Assembly: GCA_964567755.1 (NCBI GenBank)
Contig: CAZMNW010000047.1
Span: forward strand, 62,001-126,000
From: DASRJW01 sp964567755
Lineage (GTDB): Bacteria > Krumholzibacteriota > Krumholzibacteriia > G020349025
Length of the DNA: 64,000 nucleotides
Direction: 5' to 3'
Made by a program: the position numbers and the translations under genes. This document shows positions 53,426 through 61,255 of the stretch, one piece after another; positions within the stretch are counted from its first letter, which is position 1, and each line of letters begins with the position of its first letter. The notes under the pieces were generated by a model. It ran no database searches and was not told the origin of the DNA. It saw only the letters and a list, made by a program, of their open reading frames with translations.

Positions 53426-53438
53426 CGGTCGTTCCGAG

Positions 53439-53468
53439 TTCGAGCCCAGAAGCACCCTGTGTTAGCAT
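53439..53468 (+). promoter_or_regulatory. Possible promoter for trpS operon
   Basis: TTCGAG (53439-53444), 18 bases, TAGCAT (53463-53468), 29 bases before the trpS GTG. The -35 box matches the consensus poorly, so this is a weak call supported mainly by position. Confidence 0.33.
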
Positions 53469-53497
53469 GGTGCGTTCGCGCAGGGGAGGAGTGAACC

Positions 53498-54511
53498 GTG
53501 CCCACCGTGCTCAGCGGCATGCGCCCCACCGGGCGGTTGCATCTTGGCAACTACACCGGTGCCTTGGAAAACTGGCTGCGCTTTCAGACCGAATACGAGT
53601 CGTTTTTCATGGTCGCCGACATGCACGCGCTCACCACCGACCTCGACACGCAGTCGATCGCGCTCTCGACCCGCGAGATGGTGATCGACTGGGTGGCGGC
53701 AGGGCTCGATCCGGAGCAGGCACCCATCTTCGTGCAGTCGCAAGTGCCGGAGCATGCCGAGCTGCATCTCATTTTCTCGATGCTGATCACATTGGCGCGT
53801 CTCGAGCGCAACCCCACTGTCAAGGATCAGGTGCGCGACTTGGGGCTCGAAGAAACCGTGACCTACGGCCACCTCGGCTACCCGGTGCTGCAGGCCGCCG
53901 ACATCTTGTTGTACAAGGGCGACCTGGTGCCGGTGGGGGAGGATCAGGCCCCGCACGTCGAGATGACGCGCGAGATCGCACGGCGTTTCAACAACACCTT
54001 CGGTCCCGTGTTTCCCATCCCGGAAACCAAGCTCACCGCTTTCGCGCGCTTCCCGGGCATCGACGGCCAGCGCATGAGCAAGTCGCTGGGCAATACCATC
54101 GGCTTCACCGATCCGCCCGAGGCCATCCAGCAGCGCATGCGGCGCGCCGCCATCGATCCGCAGCGGGTGCGCCAGGACGACCCGGGGCACCCGGAGGCGT
54201 GCACCGTCTTCGTCTACCATCAGCGCTTCACGTCGCCCGACCAGATCGACACCATCGCCGCCGAATGCCGGGCTGGCGCAAGCGTGCGCAGCTGCTTCGA
54301 CTGCAAGATGGAGGCCGCGGCCACCATCTCGACGACGTTTGCCGCCGCGCGCGAACAGCGCGCGCAGTTGGAAGCCGAGCCCGAGCGTGTCGACGCATTG
54401 CTGCGTCAGGGCAACGAGCGCGCCCGCGAGCGGGCGAGCGCCACCATGCGCGAAGTACGCGCGGTCATGGGTTTGGGAGGTTCGCACATTCGCAAGGTGG
54501 GGGACGCATGA
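53498..54511 (+). CDS. trpS: Tryptophanyl-tRNA synthetase
   Basis: This class I synthetase charges tRNA-Trp. The 337-residue length fits bacterial TrpRS. The HIGH-type motif is HLGN (15-18) after SGMRPTGRL; the KMSKS-type motif reads RMSKSLGN. GYPVLQAADILLYKGDLVPVGEDQ forms the active-site region typical of the family. GTG 53498 follows GGGGAGGAG. It opens a run of tightly packed genes ending with cmk/plsC; the stop overlaps the scpA start. Confidence 0.96.
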   Translation: MPTVLSGMRPTGRLHLGNYTGALENWLRFQTEYESFFMVADMHALTTDLDTQSIALSTREMVIDWVAAGLDPEQAPIFVQSQVPEHAELHLIFSMLITLARLERNPTVKDQVRDLGLEETVTYGHLGYPVLQAADILLYKGDLVPVGEDQAPHVEMTREIARRFNNTFGPVFPIPETKLTAFARFPGIDGQRMSKSLGNTIGFTDPPEAIQQRMRRAAIDPQRVRQDDPGHPEACTVFVYHQRFTSPDQIDTIAAECRAGASVRSCFDCKMEAAATISTTFAAAREQRAQLEAEPERVDALLRQGNERARERASATMREVRAVMGLGGSHIRKVGDA

Positions 54512-55284
54512 CCTACGTCGTCAAGCTCGAACAGTTCGAAGGCCCGCTCGACCTGTTGCTCTATCTCATTCAGCGCGAGGAAATGGACATCTACGATATC
54601 CCCATCGCGCGCATCACCGCCCAGTACTTGCAACACATCGAAAGGATGGAGCGGCTGGATCTCGACATCGCCGGCGACTTCCTGGTGATGGCCGCGACGT
54701 TATTGCGCATCAAGGCACGCCTGCTGCTGCCGGTGCAGCGCCCCAGCGAGGAACGCGACGAGGACCCGCGCGCCGAGCTCGTGCAGCGCCTGCTCGAATA
54801 CAAGAAATACAAGGAAGCAGCCCGCACGCTCGAGGGCCACGAGAGCGCCAGCCTGGCCACTTTCGCCAGGCCCTTCGATGCAGCCCTGCTCGAAGACGCC
54901 AAGGCGCACGGCGACGAAGAGATCTTCGCCGTCGACCTGCCGCAGCTGATGAAAGCGCTGCAGGGCGTGCTGCGTCGCTTTGAGTCGGTCGTCACCCACG
55001 AGATCGTGCTCGAGACCGAATCGTTGGAGGACAAGACCGCCTGGCTGCAAGACTGCCTGCGCCGCCAAGGACGCCTGCGTTTCGCCGACATCTTTGCCAG
55101 CGCCCGCAGCCGCCTCGAGGTCATCGTCACCTTCATGGCGCTGCTCGAGCTCATCAAGGCCCGGACGCTACGCACGCATCAGGCCGAGAATTTCAGCGAC
55201 CTGTGGATCTTCGCTACCGATGCCCGCGCCGCAGAAACCCTGCCGGCCGTCCCACCGGCGGCACTGTCGGAGGACACCCCATGA
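54508..55284 (+). CDS. scpA: Segregation and condensation protein A
   Basis: This is the kleisin subunit of the SMC-ScpAB condensin, which organises and segregates the chromosome. The 258-residue protein begins with the signature FEGPLDLLLYLIQREEMDIYD, continues with YLQHIERM and LVMAATLLRIKARLLLP, and ends with a winged-helix region (FMALLELIKART). ATG 54508 overlaps the trpS stop. scpB follows with a four-base overlap, the usual arrangement. The smc gene is not in this window. Confidence 0.95.
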   Translation: MTYVVKLEQFEGPLDLLLYLIQREEMDIYDIPIARITAQYLQHIERMERLDLDIAGDFLVMAATLLRIKARLLLPVQRPSEERDEDPRAELVQRLLEYKKYKEAARTLEGHESASLATFARPFDAALLEDAKAHGDEEIFAVDLPQLMKALQGVLRRFESVVTHEIVLETESLEDKTAWLQDCLRRQGRLRFADIFASARSRLEVIVTFMALLELIKARTLRTHQAENFSDLWIFATDARAAETLPAVPPAALSEDTP

Positions 55285-56093
55285 ACGTGAAGACTTGCCT
55301 CGAGGCGCTGCTGTTCGCCACCGACCAACCGCTGACCTTGGCGCGCATTCACGAAGTGCTGCCGGATGTGCCGCGCGAGGACGTGGCCGCAGCGCTCGCA
55401 GCGCTGGAAACCGAACATGAAGAGGACGGACGCGCGCTACGCGTGCAGCGCGTCGCCGGAGGCCTGCAGCTCGTCACCAAACCGGAGTACGCCGACGTCG
55501 TGCGCCGGCTGTTCGTCGGCAAACGGCGCGTGCGTCTGACCAAGCCGGCGCTCGAAGCGCTGGCCATCATCGCCTACAAGCAACCGACCACGCGGCCCGA
55601 GGTCGACGCCATTCGCGGCGTCAGCAGCGGCGGCGTCGTCGAAACACTGCTCGAACGCAATCTCGTGCGCATCGCGGGTCGCGCCGACAGCGTCGGCCGG
55701 CCGTTGCTCTACGCCACGTCATCCGAGTTCTTGCAGTATCTCGGGTTGGATTCGCTGCGCGATCTTCCCAGCCTCGAAGAGCTCGAGGCGATGCTGGCCG
55801 CGCGCGAGGACGAGGCACGACGTCAGGAAGAGGACGAGATGCGCGAGCTGTCGCAGTCTGCGGCGACGCAGACAGACAAGACAGCCGACGCCGCCGCAAA
55901 GATCGAAGAGAAGCCACCGGCGGCCGTCTTGGCGACGCTCGACGATCTCGATCTCGAGCTGCGCCAGCGCGGCGAGGCCATCGATGCCTTGACGGCGCGT
56001 GGCACCGGGGAACGTCGCACGCGGCCTGCGCCCGCGGCCAGATTGGAACCCGAAGGCGACGCGGAAGCGACGACGGAATCGGAGGCTGGCTGA
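55281..56093 (+). CDS. scpB: Segregation and condensation protein B
   Basis: This is the winged-helix partner of ScpA. The 270-residue protein begins CLEALLFATDQPLTLARI and has the conserved TKPALEALAIIAYKQPTTRPEVDAIRG-type second winged helix (seen here as LEALAIIAYKQPTTRPE and RGVSSGG). A C-terminal tail of about 80 residues rich in Glu, Ala and Thr follows the fold and is probably disordered. ATG 55281 overlaps the scpA stop. The core is shorter than the total length suggests because of this tail. Confidence 0.95.
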   Translation: MNVKTCLEALLFATDQPLTLARIHEVLPDVPREDVAAALAALETEHEEDGRALRVQRVAGGLQLVTKPEYADVVRRLFVGKRRVRLTKPALEALAIIAYKQPTTRPEVDAIRGVSSGGVVETLLERNLVRIAGRADSVGRPLLYATSSEFLQYLGLDSLRDLPSLEELEAMLAAREDEARRQEEDEMRELSQSAATQTDKTADAAAKIEEKPPAAVLATLDDLDLELRQRGEAIDALTARGTGERRTRPAPAARLEPEGDAEATTESEAG

Positions 56094-56102
56094 AGGCTGC
56101 AC

Positions 56103-56840
56103 ATGCGTTTGAACCGATATCTGGCGGCGTGCGGTCTGGGCAGTCGGCGCGGCTGTGAACAGCTGATCACGTGCGGCCGCGTCCGCGTCAATGGGCAGCC
56201 GGCGCATCTCGCACTCCAGGTGGCGCCCACCGACCAGGTTTGCGTCGATGGTGCGGAGGTGCGCCAACAAGACGGTGGCGTGTGGATGCTGCACAAACCG
56301 CGCGGAGCCATCAGCACGGTACACGATCCGCAGGGCCGCCGCACGGTGGCGGACGTGGCGCGCGCACACGGCCTTTCCCAACGACTGTTCCCCATCGGAC
56401 GGCTCGATCGTGAGACGACCGGTTTGCTGCTCCTGAGCAACGATGGTGCATTGGCATTCCAGCTGACGCACCCTTCTTGGGGCATCGAAAAAGAATACGA
56501 AGCGGACGTCTCGCGCGCGCTCATGCCGGCCGAGCTCGACCGCCTGCGTGCGGGGATCGAGCTGGACGACGGACTGTCGGCACCCTGCACGGTGACGCAA
56601 GAGACCCGAACGACGGGTGCATTGCTGCGGCTCGTCCTGCACGAGGGCCGCAAGCGGCAGATCCGTCGCATGCTGCAGACGCTCGCCGTTCCCTTGCTGC
56701 ATTTGCACCGGTCCCGCGTCGGGCCGCTTCGGCTCGGCGATCTGCCTCTCGGCGAGCTGCGCGCGCTCGGTCCCGAGGAGCGCAGTGCCTTACTCGCCGT
56801 GTTGGCGCAGCCGAGGCCAAGCGCCAAGCCGTCTGCGTGA
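56103..56840 (+). CDS. rluB: rRNA pseudouridine synthase (RsuA/RluB family)
   Basis: This 245-residue enzyme isomerises a uridine in ribosomal RNA. It has an N-terminal S4 RNA-binding domain (MRLNRYLAACGLGSRRGCEQL, GRVRVNG) and a catalytic domain with Asp102 in GRLDRETTGLLLLSNDG, KEYEADV and LVLHEGRKRQIRRML. RluB, which modifies 23S rRNA in the peptidyl-transferase centre region, is the usual scpB neighbour; RsuA or RluE/F types cannot be excluded from sequence alone. The ATG follows the scpB stop by nine bases without a strong ribosome binding site. Confidence 0.92.
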   Translation: MRLNRYLAACGLGSRRGCEQLITCGRVRVNGQPAHLALQVAPTDQVCVDGAEVRQQDGGVWMLHKPRGAISTVHDPQGRRTVADVARAHGLSQRLFPIGRLDRETTGLLLLSNDGALAFQLTHPSWGIEKEYEADVSRALMPAELDRLRAGIELDDGLSAPCTVTQETRTTGALLRLVLHEGRKRQIRRMLQTLAVPLLHLHRSRVGPLRLGDLPLGELRALGPEERSALLAVLAQPRPSAKPSA

Positions 56841-56850
56841 GGGGGAGTCC

Positions 56851-57894
56851 GTGCGCATCGTCTTTCGCGCCAACGCCAGCGCACGCCAGATCGAGCGCGT
56901 CGAACGCCTGCTCCAGCAGCTGCGTTGTCGCACCCGGCGTTCGCGCGGACCGGACGGCGTCGTTGTCGGCGTCGTCGGCGATGAGAGCCTGCTCGCCGAC
57001 CGACACGTCGAGCGCCTGCCTGGAGTGGCCTGCATCCTGCCCTTCACTCGCCCTTACAAACAAGCGAGCCGCGAGTTCTGCCAAGAGAACTCGGTGGTTG
57101 CCGTCGGCGATTTGGCGATCGGCGGCGAGCGCGTCGTGGTGATGGCGGGGCCGTGTTCGGTGGAAACGCACGACGGGTTGTTCGAGGTGGCACGGCGGGT
57201 GAAAGCCGCCGGCGCTTCGATCCTGCGTGGCGGGGCCTTCAAGCCCCGCAGCTCGCCTTATTCTTTCCAAGGTCTCGGGCGCGAAGGCCTCGAGCTGCTG
57301 CGTCAAGCGAGCACCGCCACCGGTCTCGCGGTCGTCACCGAAGTGATGGACACGCGGCATGTGGAACTGGTGTCGCGCTACGCCGACATCCTCCAGATCG
57401 GTGCGCGCAACGTGCAGAACTTCGACTTGTTGCGCGAGGTGGGGCAGAGTCGCAAGCCGGTGCTGATCAAGCGCGGCATGATGACGACGATCGAGGAATA
57501 CCTGCTCTGCGCCGAGTACATCCTCACCGAAGGCAACGACAAAGTGGTGCTCTGCGAGCGCGGCATCCGTACCTTCGACACGCTGACGCGCAATACCCTC
57601 GATCTCTGTGCCGTCCCGGTGATCCACAACTTGAGCCACCTGCCCATCATCGTCGATCCCAGCCATGGCACGGGGGATTGGCGTTACGTGACGCCGATGG
57701 CACGCGCCGCCATCGCCGCCGGCGCCGATGGGCTCATGATCGAAGTGCACGCGCACCCGGACCAAGCCTTCAGCGACGGCCCGCAGTCGCTCACCCCGGA
57801 TCGTTTCGATCGCATGATGCAGGAGCTCCAGCCCTTGGCGCGTGCGCTCGGACGCACGCTCGACCATTCCGACGCCGCGGGGAATGAGCCATGA
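56851..57894 (+). CDS. aroF: DAHP synthase, class I-beta (with ferredoxin-like domain)
   Basis: This enzyme joins phosphoenolpyruvate and erythrose-4-phosphate, the first step of the shikimate pathway. The 347-residue protein has an N-terminal ACT/ferredoxin-like regulatory domain (about 1-70) and a TIM barrel with VVMAGPCSVET, RGGAFKPRSSPYSFQG, QIGARNVQNFDLL, KRGMMTTIEEYL and DPSHGTGDW. The N-terminal domain marks the Thermotoga/Bacillus-like I-beta type, usually feedback inhibited by aromatic amino acids. GTG 56851 follows GGGGGAG. It overlaps the next start by four bases; DAHP synthase before cmk is a familiar order. Confidence 0.95.
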   Translation: MRIVFRANASARQIERVERLLQQLRCRTRRSRGPDGVVVGVVGDESLLADRHVERLPGVACILPFTRPYKQASREFCQENSVVAVGDLAIGGERVVVMAGPCSVETHDGLFEVARRVKAAGASILRGGAFKPRSSPYSFQGLGREGLELLRQASTATGLAVVTEVMDTRHVELVSRYADILQIGARNVQNFDLLREVGQSRKPVLIKRGMMTTIEEYLLCAEYILTEGNDKVVLCERGIRTFDTLTRNTLDLCAVPVIHNLSHLPIIVDPSHGTGDWRYVTPMARAAIAAGADGLMIEVHAHPDQAFSDGPQSLTPDRFDRMMQELQPLARALGRTLDHSDAAGNEP

Positions 57895-59384
57895 CCGCGC
57901 CGCCTCCGGCGCGTTTCGCCTTCCATGCCGGCGAGCGCGAGTCGTTGCCGGCGCGCATCGCCGCGCATGCGGGCGCGCTCGGCGGGCTTGTCATCGCCAT
58001 CGACGGCCCAGCCGGCTCGGGCAAGAGCACCACCGCGCGCGGGGTGGCGCAACGTCTCGGCCTCCGCCACCTCGACACCGGGGCGCTCTATCGCGCCGTG
58101 ACGCTGGCGGCGCAACAGCGTGGCTGCGATCTCGACGATGGTGCGGCGTTGGCGCGCTTGGTGGAAGCAGCCGCGTTGCGTGTGGAGTGTACGCATGATG
58201 GCACGCAAGTGCATCTGGGCGCGGAAAATGTCAGCGCCGCGATTCGTGCCGCCGCTGTCAGTGCCGCGGTATCGCACGTGAGCGCGCATCCCGCGGTGCG
58301 GGACGCCATGCTCGGCTTGCAGCAGCGGTTGGCGTCGGCCGGCGGCACCGTGATGGAAGGGCGCGACATCGGCACCGTCGTCCTGCCGCGCGCCGACCTC
58401 AAGGTTTTCCTCACTGCTGATATGGCGATGCGCGCCGCGCGCCGGCAACGCGAAGAGGCAGCTCGCGGCGAAGCGCGTGCCGCTTCGACGGTGGAGAGCG
58501 AGATCGAAGCGCGCGATCGTGCCGATTCGACGCGTGCTCATGCACCGCTTGCCCGCGCGACCGATGCCGTCGAAGTCGACACGACTACGCTCACGATCGA
58601 GGCGCAGATCGATGCCGTGGTGGCGTTGGCGCTGCGCGTGGTGCAGCAGAACACGAGCGTGCACACGCTCCCGATCGTGGCCGAGGACTGGGAGCAACCA
58701 CATTATCGACCCTTGAAACGCGTGCAATATCGGTTCGCGCGCGCGGCGATCGGCACCGTGGCGTGGACCTGGTGCGGCATGCGGCGCACGATCCACCCCG
58801 CAGCGCGTTTGCACGGCAGCGTGCTGGTCGCGTGCAATCACGTCTCGGGGCTCGACCCGCCGCTCGTGGGCGCGGCGCTCCCTTTCGAAGTCAGTTTCGT
58901 CGCCAAGCGCGAGCTGTTTCGCCCGGCGCTGGTCGGCTGGATCCTCCGCCGCTTCAACGCCTTTCCCATCCAACGCGGCACGGCCGACTACGCCGCGCTC
59001 GACCACGCCGTCGCGCTCCTCCAAGGCGGCGAAAGCGTCATCATGTTTCCCGAGGGCACGCGCCACCCGTCCGGTCGGCTCGGCGCGCCGCGTTGGGGGT
59101 TCGGCTATGTCGCGCGCCGAGCCGGACGTCCGATCGTGCCGGTGTTCGTGCGCGGGACGCAAGATCGGCGACCGCGTGGCTTGCGCCGGCATCCCCTCGA
59201 GATCTGGGTGGGGGAGCCCTTCACGCTCGGCGCCGTCCCCGACGACGCCACCGGCTACACGCAAATGGGCAACGCGGCGATGCAACGCATCGCCGGGCTC
59301 ATGCTCCGGTCGGCCGCGTCCAGACCATTGGCCGGACTCGAACTGCCGGGTGAGTACGCCGATCAGGTCTTGCCCGAGCCATGA
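57891..59384 (+). CDS. cmk: Cytidylate kinase fused to 1-acyl-glycerol-3-phosphate acyltransferase
   Basis: This is a 497-residue two-enzyme protein. Residues about 30-255 are CMP kinase: IAIDGPAGSGKSTTARGVA (Walker A), HLDTGALYRAV, EGRDIGTVVLPRADLKVFL and the RDRADSTR lid. Residues about 270-490 are a PlsC-type acyltransferase with NHVSGLDPP (the H-x4-D catalytic pair, His317 and Asp322) and FPEGTRHP (386-393). Normally these are separate proteins, one making CDP for nucleotide pools, the other phosphatidic acid. Cmk followed by an independent plsC is a common operon order, so the fusion probably arose by stop-codon loss; no frameshift is apparent. The start overlaps the aroF stop. An N-terminal 25-residue extension precedes the kinase. 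Confidence 0.93.
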   Translation: MTAPPPARFAFHAGERESLPARIAAHAGALGGLVIAIDGPAGSGKSTTARGVAQRLGLRHLDTGALYRAVTLAAQQRGCDLDDGAALARLVEAAALRVECTHDGTQVHLGAENVSAAIRAAAVSAAVSHVSAHPAVRDAMLGLQQRLASAGGTVMEGRDIGTVVLPRADLKVFLTADMAMRAARRQREEAARGEARAASTVESEIEARDRADSTRAHAPLARATDAVEVDTTTLTIEAQIDAVVALALRVVQQNTSVHTLPIVAEDWEQPHYRPLKRVQYRFARAAIGTVAWTWCGMRRTIHPAARLHGSVLVACNHVSGLDPPLVGAALPFEVSFVAKRELFRPALVGWILRRFNAFPIQRGTADYAALDHAVALLQGGESVIMFPEGTRHPSGRLGAPRWGFGYVARRAGRPIVPVFVRGTQDRRPRGLRRHPLEIWVGEPFTLGAVPDDATGYTQMGNAAMQRIAGLMLRSAASRPLAGLELPGEYADQVLPEP

Positions 59385-59435
59385 GAACGGCACCTTGAAT
59401 TGGAGGAGCGCCTCGGTTGTGCCGCGGAGTTCACC

Positions 59436-61187
59436 CTACCGGAGCAGCACGAGCTTCCGCGTCCTGATCTCACCGAGCGCTTCGAGCTTCGCTACGTAGA
59501 TACCGGAGGCGACGTTCGCGCCCCGTGCATCGCGGCGTGCCCACGAAACCGGATGCCAACCGGCAGGTTCCGGTCCATTCACGAGCGTGGTTACGAGGCG
59601 GCCGCGGACATCGAAGATGGCGAGCTGCACGCGCGCGGCCCTCGGCAGCGCGAAACGCAGCAGCGCCGGTCCGGACGAAGGGTTCGCTCGCGCCACTGCG
59701 AGTTGAAACGCGGGGCCCGGTGCTGGAAGCTCACCGATGTCGACGACATCGAGCTCGCGCAGCGTGAGAAGCTGGTCGGCGGGGACCGCGAGGTAGGTCT
59801 CGACGTGGCCCGAGGGCCAGAACACGATGACCGAGTCGGCCAAGCCGGCGGCTCCGAGACCGAATTCGAGCGTGAGCGAGTTTTGGGACATGTAGCCCGA
59901 CCCTCCCGAAACCTCCCCGATCTGGCTCGCGCCTCCCGCCACGATGCGCACACGCGCGCCGATCGCTGCTCGGTTGGAGATCTGGCCGATCAGGTCGAGG
60001 TGGAGCCAGTGATTGCCGTTGGCCAGGTCGTTGCGCAGGAGCACGTTCGACTGGCCATCGTTGACGAGATAGAGATCGAGGTCCCCGTCCGCGTCGTAAT
60101 CGCACCACGCGACCCCTGTGCCATTCCCCGTGTCGCCGAGCGGTCCGCTCGTCAGCGCAGTGAACGTGTCGCCGCCGTCATTCCGCAGCAGCCGGTTGGC
60201 GGAAGCGTAATTCGCCAGGTAGAGGTCGAGGTCGCCGTCGTTGTCGAAGTCACCCCAGGCGACTCCGGTCCCGTCCCCGAGATCGCCGAGTGGACCGGCA
60301 GTGATCTGGGTGAAGACGTTCCCGCCGTCGTTTCGGATGAGCTTATTGGCAGTGCCGTAGTTCGCCACGTAAAGATCGAGGTCGCCGTCGTTGTCGGAGT
60401 CCCCCCACGCTGCGCCCTGGCCCGCGCCGCCGTCCTCGATCGCGAGCCCCGTGATTCGCGTGAACACGCCGTCGCCGTCGTTGCGCAGCAAGCGATTCGG
60501 CCCGTCATTCGTGATGTAGAGATCCGGGTCGCCGTCGTTGTCGGAATCGCCCCAGGTCGCGGCGAGCCCCCAGCCCGCGGCGCCCAGCGGGCCCGTCGTG
60601 GCATCGACGAACATTTCGGGCCCATCGTTTCGGAAAAGCTTGTTCGGAGTTCCGTAGTTCACGAGATAGAGGTCCAGGTCACCGTCTTGGTCGTAGTCGG
60701 CCCACGCCGCGCTCTGCCCCGCACCCGTGTCGCCGAGAGGCCCGCTCGTCACGTCGGCGAAGACGCCGCCATCGTTGCGGAATAGCTTGTTCGCCGTGAG
60801 GTAATTGACGAGGTAGATGTCGAGGTCGCCATCGTTGTCATAGTCGCCCCACACGGCCGCCCCGGCATTGCCTGAGTCGTCCAGCGGGGAGGCGGTGACG
60901 TCGGTGAAGTTCGAGTTGCCACCGTCGTTGCGGAGCAGGAGGTTCGGCCCGTCGTTGGTGACGTACAGATCCTGATCTCCGTCACCGTCGTAGTCCCCCC
61001 AGGCGACGCCGAAGCCCGATCCATTGTCCCCGAGCGGATTCTTGGTGATGGCCGTGAACTGACCCCGCGCGGTGGATAGGGGAATCGCGTCGATGAGAAG
61101 GGCGGCGGAGACGGCGAAGGCCGTCCGGGCGAGCCGCGTGGGTGACGGGATCGGCCTCCATCTGCACGCACCCCTGCTGTGCAGCAT
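59436..61187 (-). CDS. Secreted FG-GAP/ASPIC-UnbV (CRTAC1-like) propeller with FlgD-like C-terminal domain
   Basis: This 583-residue exported protein has a signal peptide (about 20-43, hydrophobic AFAVSAALLIDAIPL). Seven near-identical FG-GAP repeats, each centred on a DxDxDGDxDLY calcium-binding loop (for example DYDGDGDQDLYVTN and DYDADGDLDLYLVN), form a seven-blade propeller (about 45-395). An ASPIC/UnbV region follows (NHWLHLDLIGQISNRAAIG, GSGYMSQNS, VFWPSG), then a FlgD/T9SS-like domain (LAIFDVRGRLVTTLV, ASGIYVAKLE, final TRKLVLLR). ATG 61187 sits just after GGGGAG. The function is unknown; such proteins are usually extracellular and calcium-dependent. It follows the multicopper oxidase gene on the same strand across a strong palindrome. 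Confidence 0.88.
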   Translation of the reverse strand: MLHSRGACRWRPIPSPTRLARTAFAVSAALLIDAIPLSTARGQFTAITKNPLGDNGSGFGVAWGDYDGDGDQDLYVTNDGPNLLLRNDGGNSNFTDVTASPLDDSGNAGAAVWGDYDNDGDLDIYLVNYLTANKLFRNDGGVFADVTSGPLGDTGAGQSAAWADYDQDGDLDLYLVNYGTPNKLFRNDGPEMFVDATTGPLGAAGWGLAATWGDSDNDGDPDLYITNDGPNRLLRNDGDGVFTRITGLAIEDGGAGQGAAWGDSDNDGDLDLYVANYGTANKLIRNDGGNVFTQITAGPLGDLGDGTGVAWGDFDNDGDLDLYLANYASANRLLRNDGGDTFTALTSGPLGDTGNGTGVAWCDYDADGDLDLYLVNDGQSNVLLRNDLANGNHWLHLDLIGQISNRAAIGARVRIVAGGASQIGEVSGGSGYMSQNSLTLEFGLGAAGLADSVIVFWPSGHVETYLAVPADQLLTLRELDVVDIGELPAPGPAFQLAVARANPSSGPALLRFALPRAARVQLAIFDVRGRLVTTLVNGPEPAGWHPVSWARRDARGANVASGIYVAKLEALGEIRTRKLVLLR

Positions 61188-61211
61188 CGCTCCCCGCCGC
61201 GGAATGGGGGC

Positions 61212-61238
61212 GGGGCCCCAACGAATTGTCGGGGCCCC
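61212..61238. repeat. GGGGCCCC palindrome between oxidase and FG-GAP genes
   Basis: GGGGCCCC occurs at 61212-61219 and 61231-61238. With the inner AC/GT and a G-U pair, the minus-strand RNA could form an 11-bp hairpin with a five-base loop. It lies between the stop of the oxidase gene and the start of the FG-GAP gene, where an attenuator or mRNA-processing hairpin could set relative expression. No T-run follows. Confidence 0.55.
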
Positions 61239-61255
61239 ACTGCATTCGACTCGTC

